From Maribacter thermophilus (GTDB lineage: Bacteria > Bacteroidota > Bacteroidia > Flavobacteriales > Flavobacteriaceae), in assembly GCF_001020565.1 (NCBI RefSeq), contig NZ_LDAS01000001.1:1394766-1458765 (forward strand): a stretch of DNA of 64,000 nt. The letters are read 5' to 3'. The first letter of the stretch is position 1. Each line of letters begins with the position of its first letter. This document shows positions 1-9,215 of the stretch, piece by piece. The position numbers were made by a program, and so were the translations under genes. Below the pieces are notes generated by a model, which worked only from the letters and a program-made list of their open reading frames with translations, was not told the origin of the DNA and searched no databases.

Positions 1-812
1 TTTTTCTCTAAACGATGGCGCGGAATAAATCTTTTAATCAACGATTCCTCTACAGGTGTCGCATAATCATAGTAAGAAAAAGGATAAGCCCCCGATCTAG
101 GATCAAAAGCCCGTTTTTTAAATCCGTCGTCGGGTAGTTCTATAAAAGAGTAATGTTGCGCTACCGTTATTAAACCTGGAGTAGGCACCACACTTCTTAC
201 ATAACTTCCTTTAGGGCTCCCTTTAAAGGTCATGGTAACATCGAACTCTATATTTTTTGGAAAGGCTTTGGTCCTATCCAAGTCAATAGCACTTTTCTCT
301 TTGTCCAAAGAATAATTACCTTGATCGCTACGTTGTAACCTGGCAGACACGCCATGTGTGTCTTGCATTAAAAAGTTGGTAATATCGATTACATAAACCC
401 CGTTTTTTTGTTCTTCGATAGGAAAACCGAACAAAACGGACTTTGCAAAGGCCTGTTCTACTGATTTTTTTTCAAGCTCATTATCGGTCAATGCCCTAAA
501 TTTTAAATTAGGCTGAACCAACAGAAGTTTGTTTCCCGCCTTTCTAAAGAATACCACCCGCTCATTACCCAATTGCCCCCTATCAAGGCCAATATCATTA
601 CTTCCTATTCCACTGCTCAATGAGGATACATAAAGAAATTCTTTCTCAAGGTCCTTCACCTCTAGAAATATTTTATCGTTGCCTTCGTCATAATAGAAGT
701 CAAAAAATCCTTCATATTTTTCAAAATTCTTCTTTTTTTCAGAGAACTGTGCAGATACAAAGACCGCACAAAAAAGGGTAAGGGTCAAAAATAACGGTAG
801 CGCTTTTTTCAT
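1..812 (-). CDS. DUF5117-type zinc-dependent metalloprotease, N-terminal part
   Basis: This gene runs off the left edge, so only about the first 270 residues are visible. The product starts MKKALPLFLTLTLFCAVFVSAQ, a signal peptide ending near residue 20-22, so it should be exported. Next comes a region typical of the DUF5117/DUF4953 metalloprotease family of Bacteroidota. It contains GLDRGQLGNERVVFFRKAG, then FDPRSGAYPFSYYDY, then the conserved FIPRHRLEK segment close to the window edge. The HExxH zinc motif expected further on lies outside the window, so catalysis cannot be checked. A second in-frame ATG lies 6 bases upstream at 816-818. I chose the inner one because MKK is the normal start of a signal peptide. 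The gene is divergent from the ATP-grasp gene, with about 200 bases between them that hold no other gene. Confidence 0.75.
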   Translation of the reverse strand, partial: MKKALPLFLTLTLFCAVFVSAQFSEKKKNFEKYEGFFDFYYDEGNDKIFLEVKDLEKEFLYVSSLSSGIGSNDIGLDRGQLGNERVVFFRKAGNKLLLVQPNLKFRALTDNELEKKSVEQAFAKSVLFGFPIEEQKNGVYVIDITNFLMQDTHGVSARLQRSDQGNYSLDKEKSAIDLDRTKAFPKNIEFDVTMTFKGSPKGSYVRSVVPTPGLITVAQHYSFIELPDDGFKKRAFDPRSGAYPFSYYDYATPVEESLIKRFIPRHRLEK

Positions 813-1011
813 GGTCATAATTGGTTTTAGCATTAAAAATATGCAAATTCTAGTTAATACTTTTTATAGTGGGCCACCAAAACCAAAAAACAGGATTTAA
901 ATAAAAATTCGTGTTTTAATTATTGAAAACGAAATATTCGAGTCCTATTAATATTAAAATATCATATGTTTTTAACAGAATAAAAATTACCTTTTAGGAA
1001 AACTAAATTGT

Positions 1012-2475
1012 ATGACCAACATCAAAAATCAAATTTTCTCATCCTATCAAAAAAACCCTGATTTATATGATGAAATTTATGATGATGAAGGGAAGGTAAA
1101 AGCTGTTTACCAAAAATTATTCGATATTTATGGAGGGCATTCCATCCAAGATTATGTAAATCTAAATTCAAAGGCAAAATCCTCATTTTTTAATCAAGGT
1201 ATAACCTTTCAGGTCTACGGGGAAGACAATGTACAGGAAAAGATTTTCCCATTTGACCTTTTTCCCCGGATTATAGATTACGATGAATGGGAAATTATAG
1301 AAAAAGGTTCTATTCAGAGAAGCAAGGCCTTAAATCTATTTTTATGGGATATTTACCATGACAAGAACATTCTTCGTGAAAACATTGTTCCCTTAGAACT
1401 TATCACCTCGTCGGTAAACTATCTAGACCAAATGAACGGTATAGATCCTCCGGGCGGCATTTACAACCACATTTCGGGAACCGACATCATTAAGCACAAA
1501 GACGGCAAATACTATGTATTGGAAGACAATATTAGGTGCCCTTCGGGGGTAAGTTATGTAATTTGCAACCGAACAGCCCTAAAAAGAGCTTTGTTCGGCG
1601 TATTCAACCATTACAAAACACATACCGTTACAAATTATGCAGAAAACCTTTTAGACCTTTTGGAGTCTGTTAAACCCAAAGGGGTAGATATACCCAATTG
1701 TGTAGTCATTACCCCGGGCATGTACAACTCGGCCTTTTACGAACATTCTTATTTGGCAAAGACCATGGGTGTTGAGCTAGTTGAAGGTAGAGACCTTTTC
1801 GTCGAGAACGACTTTGTTTATATGAAAACAATCCAAGGACCAGAAAAGGTAGATGTTATCTACCGTCGTATCGATGATAGTTTTCTAGACCCTTTAGAGT
1901 TTAGGCCAGATTCCGCATTAGGGGTACCCGGACTATTCTCAGCATACAAAAAAGGCAACGTAACCTTGGCAAATGCCCCTGGCACAGGAGTTGCCGACGA
2001 CAAAGCAGTATACACCTACATGCCAGAAATCATAAGATACTACCTTGGGGAAGAACCCATCTTAAACAATGTACACACCTATCATTGTAGTAGACCGTCA
2101 GAATTGGAGTATGTTCTTGACAATATAAAAGACCTTGTAATAAAACCCGTAGACGAGGCCGGCGGTTATGGTATTTCTATTGGAGACAGTTTGAGCAAAG
2201 AAGAAATAGAAAAGGTTAGAAAACAGATAAAGGAATGCCCAAGAAAATATGTTGCCCAACCCATCATGTCTTTATCGGTGCACCCTACCTACATAGATAA
2301 AAGTGAATCTTTTGAGCAACGCCATGTAGACCTTAGGACCTTTACAATTTTAGGAGAGGACAAGCAATTTGTACTAAAGGGCGGATTAACAAGAGTGGCC
2401 CTAAAAAAAGGAAATCTAATAGTAAACTCTTCTCAAGGAGGTGGGTCAAAAGATACCTGGGTACTAAAAAAATAA
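1012..2475 (+). CDS. Circularly permuted type 2 ATP-grasp protein (DUF404/DUF407)
   Basis: Predicted ATP-dependent carboxylate-amine ligase of the circularly permuted ATP-grasp group, 487 residues, cytoplasmic. Family landmarks visible are GIDPPGGIYNHISGTD, EDNIRCPSGVSYV (about residue 170), the PGTGVADDKAVYTY segment, a nucleotide-binding strand and loop VIKPVDEAGGYGISIG (about 375-390) and RHVDLRTFTILGE (about 437). Substrates are unknown for this family. The start ATG has an AT-rich leader. It is followed after 8 bases by the alpha-E gene and then by a transglutaminase gene, a trio that recurs in many bacteria and suggests a joint role in making or processing an unknown peptide-like product. 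That role is inference; the fold assignment is firm. Confidence 0.88.
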   Translation: MTNIKNQIFSSYQKNPDLYDEIYDDEGKVKAVYQKLFDIYGGHSIQDYVNLNSKAKSSFFNQGITFQVYGEDNVQEKIFPFDLFPRIIDYDEWEIIEKGSIQRSKALNLFLWDIYHDKNILRENIVPLELITSSVNYLDQMNGIDPPGGIYNHISGTDIIKHKDGKYYVLEDNIRCPSGVSYVICNRTALKRALFGVFNHYKTHTVTNYAENLLDLLESVKPKGVDIPNCVVITPGMYNSAFYEHSYLAKTMGVELVEGRDLFVENDFVYMKTIQGPEKVDVIYRRIDDSFLDPLEFRPDSALGVPGLFSAYKKGNVTLANAPGTGVADDKAVYTYMPEIIRYYLGEEPILNNVHTYHCSRPSELEYVLDNIKDLVIKPVDEAGGYGISIGDSLSKEEIEKVRKQIKECPRKYVAQPIMSLSVHPTYIDKSESFEQRHVDLRTFTILGEDKQFVLKGGLTRVALKKGNLIVNSSQGGGSKDTWVLKK

Positions 2476-2483
2476 TAAATCAT

Positions 2484-3431
2484 ATGTTAGCAAGAGTAGC
2501 CAACAATCTTTTTTGGATGGGCCGTTATATCGAACGTTCCGAACATATAGCACGGTACATGAACGTTAATTATTTTTCTTCGTTAGATGCCCCCAATCAA
2601 CTGTCGCAAGATCGCCAATTTGTATTGAGATCTATGTTGTTCATGGTTGGAGAACCGGAAAAAGACAATAACATAATATTAAAGGAAGAGGACATTCTAT
2701 ATAAGATAGGCCTTGACCCCAATTTTGAATTTTCAATATTGAACAATGTAAAACAAGCTAGGGAAAATGCCAATAGCGCCAGAGACCTGATTTCAACGGA
2801 ACTCTATGAGGCCATCAATAAATTTTACCATTTTGTGCTGAATTACCCTAGAGAAATATTTGTTAAAAGTGGATTGTATGACTTTACCACCAATATTTCG
2901 GAAATGAGCGCAATTTTAAGGGGAAAAATAAGGGGAACCCTTCTGCACGATTCTATTTATGCCATTATTTTAATGGGTGTCAATATAGAAAGAGCCACGC
3001 AGGTTACACGTATGATAAACGCAAAATACAACGACGCATTGTTGACCCATGGAGACAACAATGTACTCTTTAGCAAAAGTGCCGAATGGGCCACCTTACT
3101 AAAATGTGCGGAATCTTATGATATGATGAGAAGAATTTATAAAAAAACCCCGACCAGCATTTCCACTCTAGAGTTTTTGATTCTGAATCCAAACTGCCCT
3201 CGATCGGTCATGAATTCACTTAATCAAGTCTATCGGCATGTAAAAATATTGAACCCCAAAAAAAGATATGATAAAAACTCCACCACTTTCTTAATTGGAA
3301 GGGTGCGCGCAGAATACCAGTATAAATATATAGAAGAAATAGAGCAAGACATTAAATCCCTTATTGAAAACATACTCAAAAGTCTAAACGACATAAGCAA
3401 TAAGATAAATGAAGAGTTCTTTAATTATTAG
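2484..3431 (+). CDS. Alpha-E domain protein (DUF403)
   Basis: A 315-residue mostly helical protein. Its N-terminus, MLARVANNLFWMGRYIERSE, is the signature of the alpha-E (DUF403) family, and length matches the family. No catalytic residues are known for it. It starts 8 bases after the ATP-grasp gene and is followed 43 bases later by the transglutaminase gene, so it is almost certainly co-transcribed with the first and probably with both. The family occurs nearly always beside these two partners, either as a separate gene or fused to the ATP-grasp domain, which implies a physical or pathway link. The biochemical role is unknown, and I infer only that it assists the ligase. Confidence 0.88.
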   Translation: MLARVANNLFWMGRYIERSEHIARYMNVNYFSSLDAPNQLSQDRQFVLRSMLFMVGEPEKDNNIILKEEDILYKIGLDPNFEFSILNNVKQARENANSARDLISTELYEAINKFYHFVLNYPREIFVKSGLYDFTTNISEMSAILRGKIRGTLLHDSIYAIILMGVNIERATQVTRMINAKYNDALLTHGDNNVLFSKSAEWATLLKCAESYDMMRRIYKKTPTSISTLEFLILNPNCPRSVMNSLNQVYRHVKILNPKKRYDKNSTTFLIGRVRAEYQYKYIEEIEQDIKSLIENILKSLNDISNKINEEFFNY

Positions 3432-3474
3432 AGAATTAAATAATCTATTTTTGTAACAATAATGCAGAAAGTTT

Positions 3475-4341
3475 ATGTCGAAAGAATATACTGTTACCTA
3501 TACAGCCGAAAACACGTATGAAAATTGGGTCGATGATGCTTTTTGGCAATTTTTGATTATTCCGGAAGAGAATGAAACGCAAGATTTGGTCTCTATCGAT
3601 TTCACAAATTCCATACATGCCATAAACCAGTTTTCCATTAACGGTTACGGCTTTAATACCATTCGACTACATACCAGAAAAAAATTCAAAGAAATATCAT
3701 TTAAAGCTACTTTTAAAATTATAAAATCTTTTCAGGACAATACCCGAACACCATCTACCCCATCAATGGAGGAATATTCCAGATTGGCATCTACGACAGA
3801 TTTCAAAGTAGATTTCGAAAAATATCTTAGGGAAACACGTCTTACCTCGATCCCCAATTCAAAAACAGGCCTTTTTGAATTTATCCCCTCTCTATCTATC
3901 TATGAAAATTTGTTGGCCTTGAACAACTGGACCTACATATACCTACAATACACCGCCGGCGTTACAGATGTAAATACCACCCTAGACGAAATAATAGATA
4001 AAAAGCATGGGGTATGCCAAGATTTTACACACCTTTTCTGTGCGATATCAAAACTAAACGGAATACCAGCCAGATATGTTTCGGGTTATTTAAATCATGA
4101 AAGTGGCTTTTTTGGAGATTCTCAAATGCACGCATGGGCAGAAACGTATATACCTTCATTAGGATGGGTCGGATTTGACCCCACAAACAATATTGTAGCA
4201 GACCACAACCACATCAAAGTTAGCCATGGAAAGGATTATGATGACTGCTCACCTCTAAAAGGCGTTATTTATACCCAAGGATCCAACAAAACTTCACACT
4301 CCGTCTCGGTAGTAAGCCAGCAAAAGGCAGCACAACAATAA
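3475..4341 (+). CDS. Transglutaminase-like cysteine protease family protein
   Basis: A 288-residue protein with the bacterial transglutaminase N-terminal beta domain (about residues 1-150) followed by a transglutaminase core. The papain-like triad is intact: Cys in HGVCQDF (about residue 181), His in MHAWAETY (about 219) and Asp in GFDPTNN (about 234). Members act as peptidases or acyl transferases; no specific substrate can be read from the sequence. No signal peptide is visible, so it is probably cytoplasmic. It is third in the ATP-grasp / alpha-E / transglutaminase group. A TATTTTTG element at 3446-3453 resembles the Bacteroidota -7 box and could give it an extra internal promoter. The C-terminal tail after about residue 265 is polar and Gln-rich. 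Confidence 0.88.
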   Translation: MSKEYTVTYTAENTYENWVDDAFWQFLIIPEENETQDLVSIDFTNSIHAINQFSINGYGFNTIRLHTRKKFKEISFKATFKIIKSFQDNTRTPSTPSMEEYSRLASTTDFKVDFEKYLRETRLTSIPNSKTGLFEFIPSLSIYENLLALNNWTYIYLQYTAGVTDVNTTLDEIIDKKHGVCQDFTHLFCAISKLNGIPARYVSGYLNHESGFFGDSQMHAWAETYIPSLGWVGFDPTNNIVADHNHIKVSHGKDYDDCSPLKGVIYTQGSNKTSHSVSVVSQQKAAQQ

Positions 4342-4406
4342 AACAGATATCAACAATTCCAAATTTGGTAAAAAAGAATACTATTTTTACCAGAAATTTT
4401 ATCTAG

Positions 4407-5508
4407 ATGAGTATAACTACAGACCACTATAAAGGTCTTATTGATCGCCTTGGTGCGTTAAGGAGGTATCTTTGACATTGATGCCAAACTTATAGAAATA
4501 GAAAACGAACAAGAGAAAACATTAGCTCCGGATTTTTGGGACAACCCCCAAGAAGCCCAGGCCCACATGAAATATATTCAGTCCAAAAAGAAATGGGTAG
4601 ACGACTATAATGCGGCCAGTACTTTAGTTAACGACCTAGAGGTACTGATAGAATTTCAGCAAGAAGGCGAGGTATCTGAAGAAGAAGTAGACTTGCAATA
4701 CAAAAAGGCTTTGGATGCGTTGGAAAAAATGGAGTTCAAGAACATGCTTTCAGAAGAAGGCGACGAACTGCCCGCAGTTTTGCAAATTACGGCAGGCGCC
4801 GGAGGTACAGAGAGTTGCGATTGGGCAGCAATGTTGATGCGCATGTACATGATGTGGGCCGAAAAAAATGGGTACAAGGTAAAAGAACTCAATTTTCAAG
4901 AAGGGGACGTTGCCGGTATTAAGACCGTAACATTAGAAATCGACGGAGAGTTTGCCTTTGGTTGGCTAAAAGGCGAAAATGGCGTACACCGTTTGGTACG
5001 TATCTCACCTTTCGACAGCAATGCAAAAAGGCACACCTCTTTTGTTTCGGTTTACGTGTACCCATTGGTGGACGATAGCATCGAAATTGATGTAAACCCA
5101 GCAGATATAACCATTACAACGGCTAGATCTAGTGGTGCCGGTGGGCAGAATGTAAATAAAGTGGAAACCAAAGTACAATTGGTACACCACCCCACGGGAA
5201 TTCAAATTTCATGTTCCGATTCTAGAAGTCAGCACGATAACCGTGCCACGGCCATGAAAATGTTGAAATCCCAACTTTATGAAATAGAGCTGCGCAAGAA
5301 AATGGAAGCTCGACAAGAAATTGAGTCCTCAAAAATGAAAATAGAATGGGGCTCACAAATTAGAAATTATGTAATGCACCCCTATAAATTGGTAAAGGAT
5401 GTTAGAACCGGAGAGGAAACAGGCAATGTAGATGCCGTATTGGATGGCGATATAGACGCGTTCTTAAAATCTTACCTAATGATGATGGGCCAAAAAGAAG
5501 AAGAATAA
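4407..5508 (+). CDS. prfB: Peptide chain release factor 2, with programmed +1 frameshift
   Basis: Release factor 2, which reads UGA and UAA and triggers peptide release on the ribosome. The true start is ATG 4407. Codons 1-22 ([22 protein letters not shown]) end at CTT 4470-4472, followed by an in-frame TGA at 4473-4475. Skipping T4473 opens the second frame ([13 protein letters not shown]...), which runs to 5508. The joined protein is 366 residues, the usual RF2 length. The GGQ peptidyl-hydrolase motif is near residue 246 ([11 protein letters not shown]) and the RF2-specific SPF stop-reading tripeptide near 200 (RISPFDSN). ATG 4567 is only an internal methionine. RF2 shortage causes pausing at TGA and promotes the shift, so the gene is autoregulated. 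It is followed 24 bases later by an ArsC-like gene. Confidence 0.97.
4461..4476 (+). promoter_or_regulatory. prfB: Programmed +1 ribosomal frameshift site of prfB
   Basis: The stretch AGGAGGTATCTTTGAC carries every known element of the RF2 recoding signal. These are an internal Shine-Dalgarno-like AGGAGG three bases before the slip codon, CTT as the slippery codon, the TGA stop, and C as the following base, which makes the stop weak. It matches the classic bacterial site almost base for base. It is notable in this phylum because Bacteroidota rarely use Shine-Dalgarno pairing for initiation, yet the internal one is kept here. Confidence 0.95.
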
Positions 5509-5532
5509 ACTGTTTACACTAATTATACAACA

Positions 5533-5877
5533 ATGATTAAGATATACCACAATCCAAGATGTAGAAAATCTAGGGAAGGATTAGAACTATTGGAAAAGTC
5601 TGGCAAGAAATTTGAAGTCAAAAGATATCTTGAAGATATACCTTCAAAAGAAGAGCTAAGGGAAGTTTTAAAGTGTCTTGGCATCACGGCCGAAAACCTG
5701 GTAAGAAAAAATGAAGCCATTTGGAAAGAAAATTACAGAAACAGACTCTTATCAGATGAAGATATATTGGACGCCATGATAAAACACCCCAAATTAATAG
5801 AAAGACCTATCGTCGTAAAAGATGGCAGGGCGGTCATAGGCAGACCTTCTGCCAACATAGAGAACCTGATTTCATAA
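5533..5877 (+). CDS. ArsC/Spx family reductase (arsenate reductase-like)
   Basis: A 114-residue thioredoxin-fold protein of the ArsC/Spx/YffB family. The N-terminus IYHNPRCRKSREGL has the single conserved Cys (residue 10) in the NPxCxxSR setting of glutaredoxin-coupled arsenate reductases, and RPIVVKDGRAVIGRP near the C-terminus is the family's cis-proline and anion-binding segment. Only a few members truly reduce arsenate. There are no arsenic-resistance genes nearby, so the physiological substrate is open. It starts 24 bases after prfB on the same strand and may be co-transcribed. Family call is firm, specific function is not. Confidence 0.85.
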   Translation: MIKIYHNPRCRKSREGLELLEKSGKKFEVKRYLEDIPSKEELREVLKCLGITAENLVRKNEAIWKENYRNRLLSDEDILDAMIKHPKLIERPIVVKDGRAVIGRPSANIENLIS

Positions 5878-5960
5878 ATTTATGATTTAGGGGTCTCAAC
5901 AATTAACAAATAATTAACCAATCATACTTAAACCAAAGTATAATTTCACAATCTAACGTT

Positions 5961-6467
5961 ATGAAAAATATTTTAATACTTAGTCGTTTTAATGTTTTTG
6001 CCGTAGTACTATTATTATTTGCCGGCAGTGAAATTTATGGCCAATATGGTTACGGAGGTTATGGCTATGGAAGAGGAGGTTACGGTTATGGAAGACAGAG
6101 AACTGGTATTCCGCAAGCCCAAGAGACCCCCAAAGAAGAAGAGCCCAAAACAGCCGAAGAAATTGTTGATGCTGAAATGCCCTCTATTACCGAGGCGTTA
6201 CAACTAAACGATTTTGAAAGTGCCGTATTAAGTTCTGTTTTAAAAAAATACGTTCAGGAAAGAATCGAAGCTCAAATTTTAAAGCTTCCACCTGAAAAAA
6301 TGAGGGAAGTTTATGAAAACATTACCAAAAAACAAGACGAAGAACTAAGGGCCGGCCTGCCAGCCGATAAATATGAGGCTTTTGTTGAACTTCAAAAAAA
6401 TGGAGTCGCGAAAACATTGAAAAAGAAGAAAAAACAAAAAAAGAAACAAAAGAAAAACAAAAACTAA
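5961..6467 (+). CDS. Secreted protein with Gly/Tyr-rich N-terminus and Lys-rich tail
   Basis: A 168-residue protein of unknown function. Residues 1-27 form a signal peptide ending near IYG. A low-complexity stretch QYGYGGYGYGRGGYGYGR follows (about 28-45), then an acidic Pro/Glu linker. A helical domain of about 90 residues comes next (EEIVDAEMPSITEALQLNDFESAVLSSVL...), and the protein ends in a strongly basic tail of Lys and Gln. The helical part resembles small periplasmic proteins that accompany outer-membrane receptors in Flavobacteriia, but I cannot name a family. The next gene, an outer-membrane beta-barrel protein, starts 4 bases after its stop, so the two are one transcription unit and may work together at the cell surface. 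Confidence 0.7.
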   Translation: MKNILILSRFNVFAVVLLLFAGSEIYGQYGYGGYGYGRGGYGYGRQRTGIPQAQETPKEEEPKTAEEIVDAEMPSITEALQLNDFESAVLSSVLKKYVQERIEAQILKLPPEKMREVYENITKKQDEELRAGLPADKYEAFVELQKNGVAKTLKKKKKQKKKQKKNKN

Positions 6468-6471
6468 ACTA

Positions 6472-8967
6472 ATGAAAAAACTTTTCCCTTTACTCCTGCT
6501 ATTACTAACTTTCAACCCTATTATAAGTCAAAGACCAGGAGGAGGCCGGGAAAATGGCCAAACATCGATCAAAATCACCGGTACAGTACTGGACCAAGAA
6601 ACAGGAGAACCTTTAGAATACGCAACCTTAGTTTTACAAGACGCACAAAACCCACAAAAAATCACTGGAGGCATTACGGACATGGACGGTAAATTTAGCG
6701 TCGAAACCACTCCGGGCAAATACAACATAAGAATAGAGTACATTTCTTATAAGTCGTATACCCTACCTAATCAAACCCTAAGCGAATCAAAAGATTTGGG
6801 TACGGTAAGATTAGCTTTGGATGTTGCTCAGCTAGAAGGAGTAGAAGTTGTCGGTGAAAAAACAACGGTAGAAGTACGGTTGGACAAGAAAATCTACAAT
6901 ATCGGCAAAGACCTTACCAATAGCGGGGCCACCATTACAGATGCCCTTAACAACGTACCCTCTGTAGATGTTGATGTAGAAGGGGCCATCAGTTTAAGAG
7001 GTAACGAAAATGTTAGAATATTGATAAACGGCAAACCATCTGCCCTTGCCGGATTTGGTTCTACGGACGCCCTTACACAATTGCCTGCAGATGCCATAGA
7101 AAAAGTAGAGGTTATCACAAGCCCCTCTGCACGTTATGATGCCGAGGGTACCGCCGGTATACTGAACATTGTGTTAAAGAAAGAAAAGACACTAGGTTTC
7201 AACGGTTCGGTAAACACAACCATTGGTTACCCCGTAAACAGTGGTATTTCCGCAAACGTAAATTTAAGAACCGATAAGTTCAATATCTTCAACACCACCG
7301 GATATAGTTATAGAGACGCACCCGGAAATGCCTTTTACGATAACACGTATACTTCTGGAACCTACGATAGGCTAATTGAAGACAGGGAATACAATAGGTT
7401 AAGAAAAGGGTTTAACACCAACTTAGGTTTAGAGTATTTCTTAACAGAAACTTCCTCTATTACAGGTAGTGTTTTCTACAGAACATCCGATAGTGAAGAT
7501 GAAACCGAAAATACCAACAAGAGATATGTCGATAGCGCACTGAACAGTGAAACGTTTAGGACTGAAGACGAAAATGAGGATGATGAAAACTACCAGTTTT
7601 CATTAAACTATGTAAACAATCTGAACGAAGATGGTCAAAAATTAACAGTAGACCTACAATATTCTAAAGGTGACCAAAATAAAATTTCTATTATCGAGGA
7701 AAACAATACCATGCCCGATGAGAGTTTAATCGCATTAGAAAAGGTCTATGAAACAGAAATAGAAGACGAATACTTAGTTCAGGCAGATTATGTACTTCCG
7801 ATGGGAGATGCACAATTTGAAGCAGGTTACAGAGGAACGTTCGAAAAAGATGCTACAGATTACCGTTTGGATTCTTTGAACCAAGATACCGGTCTGTTCG
7901 ACATCAATAAAGATTTGACCAATATGTTCACCTATACAGAAAACGTAAATGCCCTGTATACCCAATACGGTAACAAATTCGGAAAATTTTCTTTCTTATT
8001 AGGATTACGATTAGAAAACACACAACTTAAAGGGGAATTGGATTCTGAATATGACAGTAGCGAACTAGAAGAACAATTTGGTGTAGACGTTGATTTAAAT
8101 TTTGATAAAAATTACTTGGGACTTTTCCCTACGGTTAATTTCATATTTGAATTGGCGGATAATGAAAATATATCACTTGGTTATAACAGAAGAATCAATA
8201 GGCCAAGAGGTAGGTATGTAAACCCTTTTCCTTCCCGTTCAAGTAGAACCAATATTTTTCAGGGAAATCCTGATCTAGATCCAGCATATTCTAACGCTTT
8301 TGATGTTGGTTACTTAAAAAGATGGGACAAATTAACATTTACCTCTTCTATTTATTACCAAAGAGAGACCAACTCTTTTCAAAGCGTACAAGAAGAAACA
8401 GGACAAACAACTACCGATGGTATAGAAATAATTAGGACCATACCTATTAACCTGTCTACAAACGACAGAATCGGCGCTGAAGCGGGAATGCTTTACAACC
8501 CGACCAAATGGTTACGTTTAAATTCTAGTTTCAACTTTTTTAGATTCTCTACCGAAGGTGATTTTAACGGTGTAGATTATGGCGCAACCAATACAAGTTG
8601 GTTTGCAAGGTTCAGCTCTAAGGTGTCTTTACCTGCAAAAATAGATTGGCAGACGAATGCCTTTTATAGAGGGCCTTCACAAACTGCACAGACCGAATAC
8701 AAAGGGATATTATCATTGAACCTTGCCTTTAGTAAAGATATACTGAACGACAACGGAACACTTTCTATGAACATTAGTGATTTATTGAACTCTAGAAAAA
8801 GAAAGTCCTACACCGAAACCGAATTCTTTACCTCCGATAGCGAATTTCAATGGAGACAAAGACAAATTACCTTAGGTTTCGTATATAGGTTCAATCAGCC
8901 AAAAGAACGTAACAGAGGCAACAATAGAGGTCCTGCAGAAGACATGGAGGAAGAAATAGAAGGTTAA
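6472..8967 (+). CDS. TonB-dependent receptor-like outer-membrane beta-barrel protein
   Basis: An 831-residue outer-membrane protein. The order is: signal peptide (MKKLFPLLLLLLTFNPIISQ); a carboxypeptidase-regulatory-like beta-sandwich (about residues 35-115, KITGTVLDQETGEPLEYATL); a plug domain (about 130-235, containing ALNNVPSVDVDVEGAISLRG and VEVITSPSARYDAEG); and a long beta-barrel of the OMP_b-brl_3 type. The barrel includes the NRRINRPRGRYVNPFP and GNPDLDPAYSNAFDVGY signatures. The C-terminus is acidic (EDMEEEIEG) instead of the typical aromatic end. The substrate is unknown. It is coupled to the secreted gene upstream and closed by a strong terminator just downstream. Confidence 0.9.
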   Translation: MKKLFPLLLLLLTFNPIISQRPGGGRENGQTSIKITGTVLDQETGEPLEYATLVLQDAQNPQKITGGITDMDGKFSVETTPGKYNIRIEYISYKSYTLPNQTLSESKDLGTVRLALDVAQLEGVEVVGEKTTVEVRLDKKIYNIGKDLTNSGATITDALNNVPSVDVDVEGAISLRGNENVRILINGKPSALAGFGSTDALTQLPADAIEKVEVITSPSARYDAEGTAGILNIVLKKEKTLGFNGSVNTTIGYPVNSGISANVNLRTDKFNIFNTTGYSYRDAPGNAFYDNTYTSGTYDRLIEDREYNRLRKGFNTNLGLEYFLTETSSITGSVFYRTSDSEDETENTNKRYVDSALNSETFRTEDENEDDENYQFSLNYVNNLNEDGQKLTVDLQYSKGDQNKISIIEENNTMPDESLIALEKVYETEIEDEYLVQADYVLPMGDAQFEAGYRGTFEKDATDYRLDSLNQDTGLFDINKDLTNMFTYTENVNALYTQYGNKFGKFSFLLGLRLENTQLKGELDSEYDSSELEEQFGVDVDLNFDKNYLGLFPTVNFIFELADNENISLGYNRRINRPRGRYVNPFPSRSSRTNIFQGNPDLDPAYSNAFDVGYLKRWDKLTFTSSIYYQRETNSFQSVQEETGQTTTDGIEIIRTIPINLSTNDRIGAEAGMLYNPTKWLRLNSSFNFFRFSTEGDFNGVDYGATNTSWFARFSSKVSLPAKIDWQTNAFYRGPSQTAQTEYKGILSLNLAFSKDILNDNGTLSMNISDLLNSRKRKSYTETEFFTSDSEFQWRQRQITLGFVYRFNQPKERNRGNNRGPAEDMEEEIEG

Positions 8968-8983
8968 CAGTAAAAACCTCTAT

Positions 8984-9018
8984 AAAAAAACGGGAAGCTA
9001 TTCGCTTCCCGTTTTTTT
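8984..9018 (+). terminator. Rho-independent terminator of the receptor operon
   Basis: An 8-bp GC-rich stem CGGGAAGC / GCTTCCCG with loop TATTC is preceded by seven A and followed by seven T. It lies 17 bases after the receptor stop codon. The A-run also extends the stem. Confidence 0.9.
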
Positions 9019-9184
9019 ATTATATACAATGTGATTTTGGTTCTTTTCTTTCTATAAATAAAAATCTACCACATAAACCTATAACTTATCAAAAAGTTCT
9101 TATGTAAGGTAAGAAACCGTAAAAAGAGAACATAACCAATTAAAGACCTCAACTAAGAAGGAGGAAAATAAATTTAGCGGCAAC

Positions 9185-9214
9185 AAAAAAGGGAAGCTTT
9201 TTGCTTCCCTTTTC
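9185..9214 (-). terminator. Rho-independent terminator of the small membrane gene
   Basis: Stem GGGAAGC / GCTTCCC (9191-9197 and 9203-9209) with a T-rich loop. Reading the minus strand, the stem is followed by TTTTTTG, so it serves the small minus-strand gene ending at 9216. The stem sequence repeats that of the receptor terminator 200 bases away. The roughly 170 bases between the two terminators hold no gene I can support. Confidence 0.8.
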
Positions 9215-9215
9215 G

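Noticed and set aside
4567..5508. A complete 313-residue RF2-like gene starting at ATG 4567
   Set aside because: The upstream frame plus the frameshift site gives a normal 366-residue RF2; 4567 is an internal methionine.
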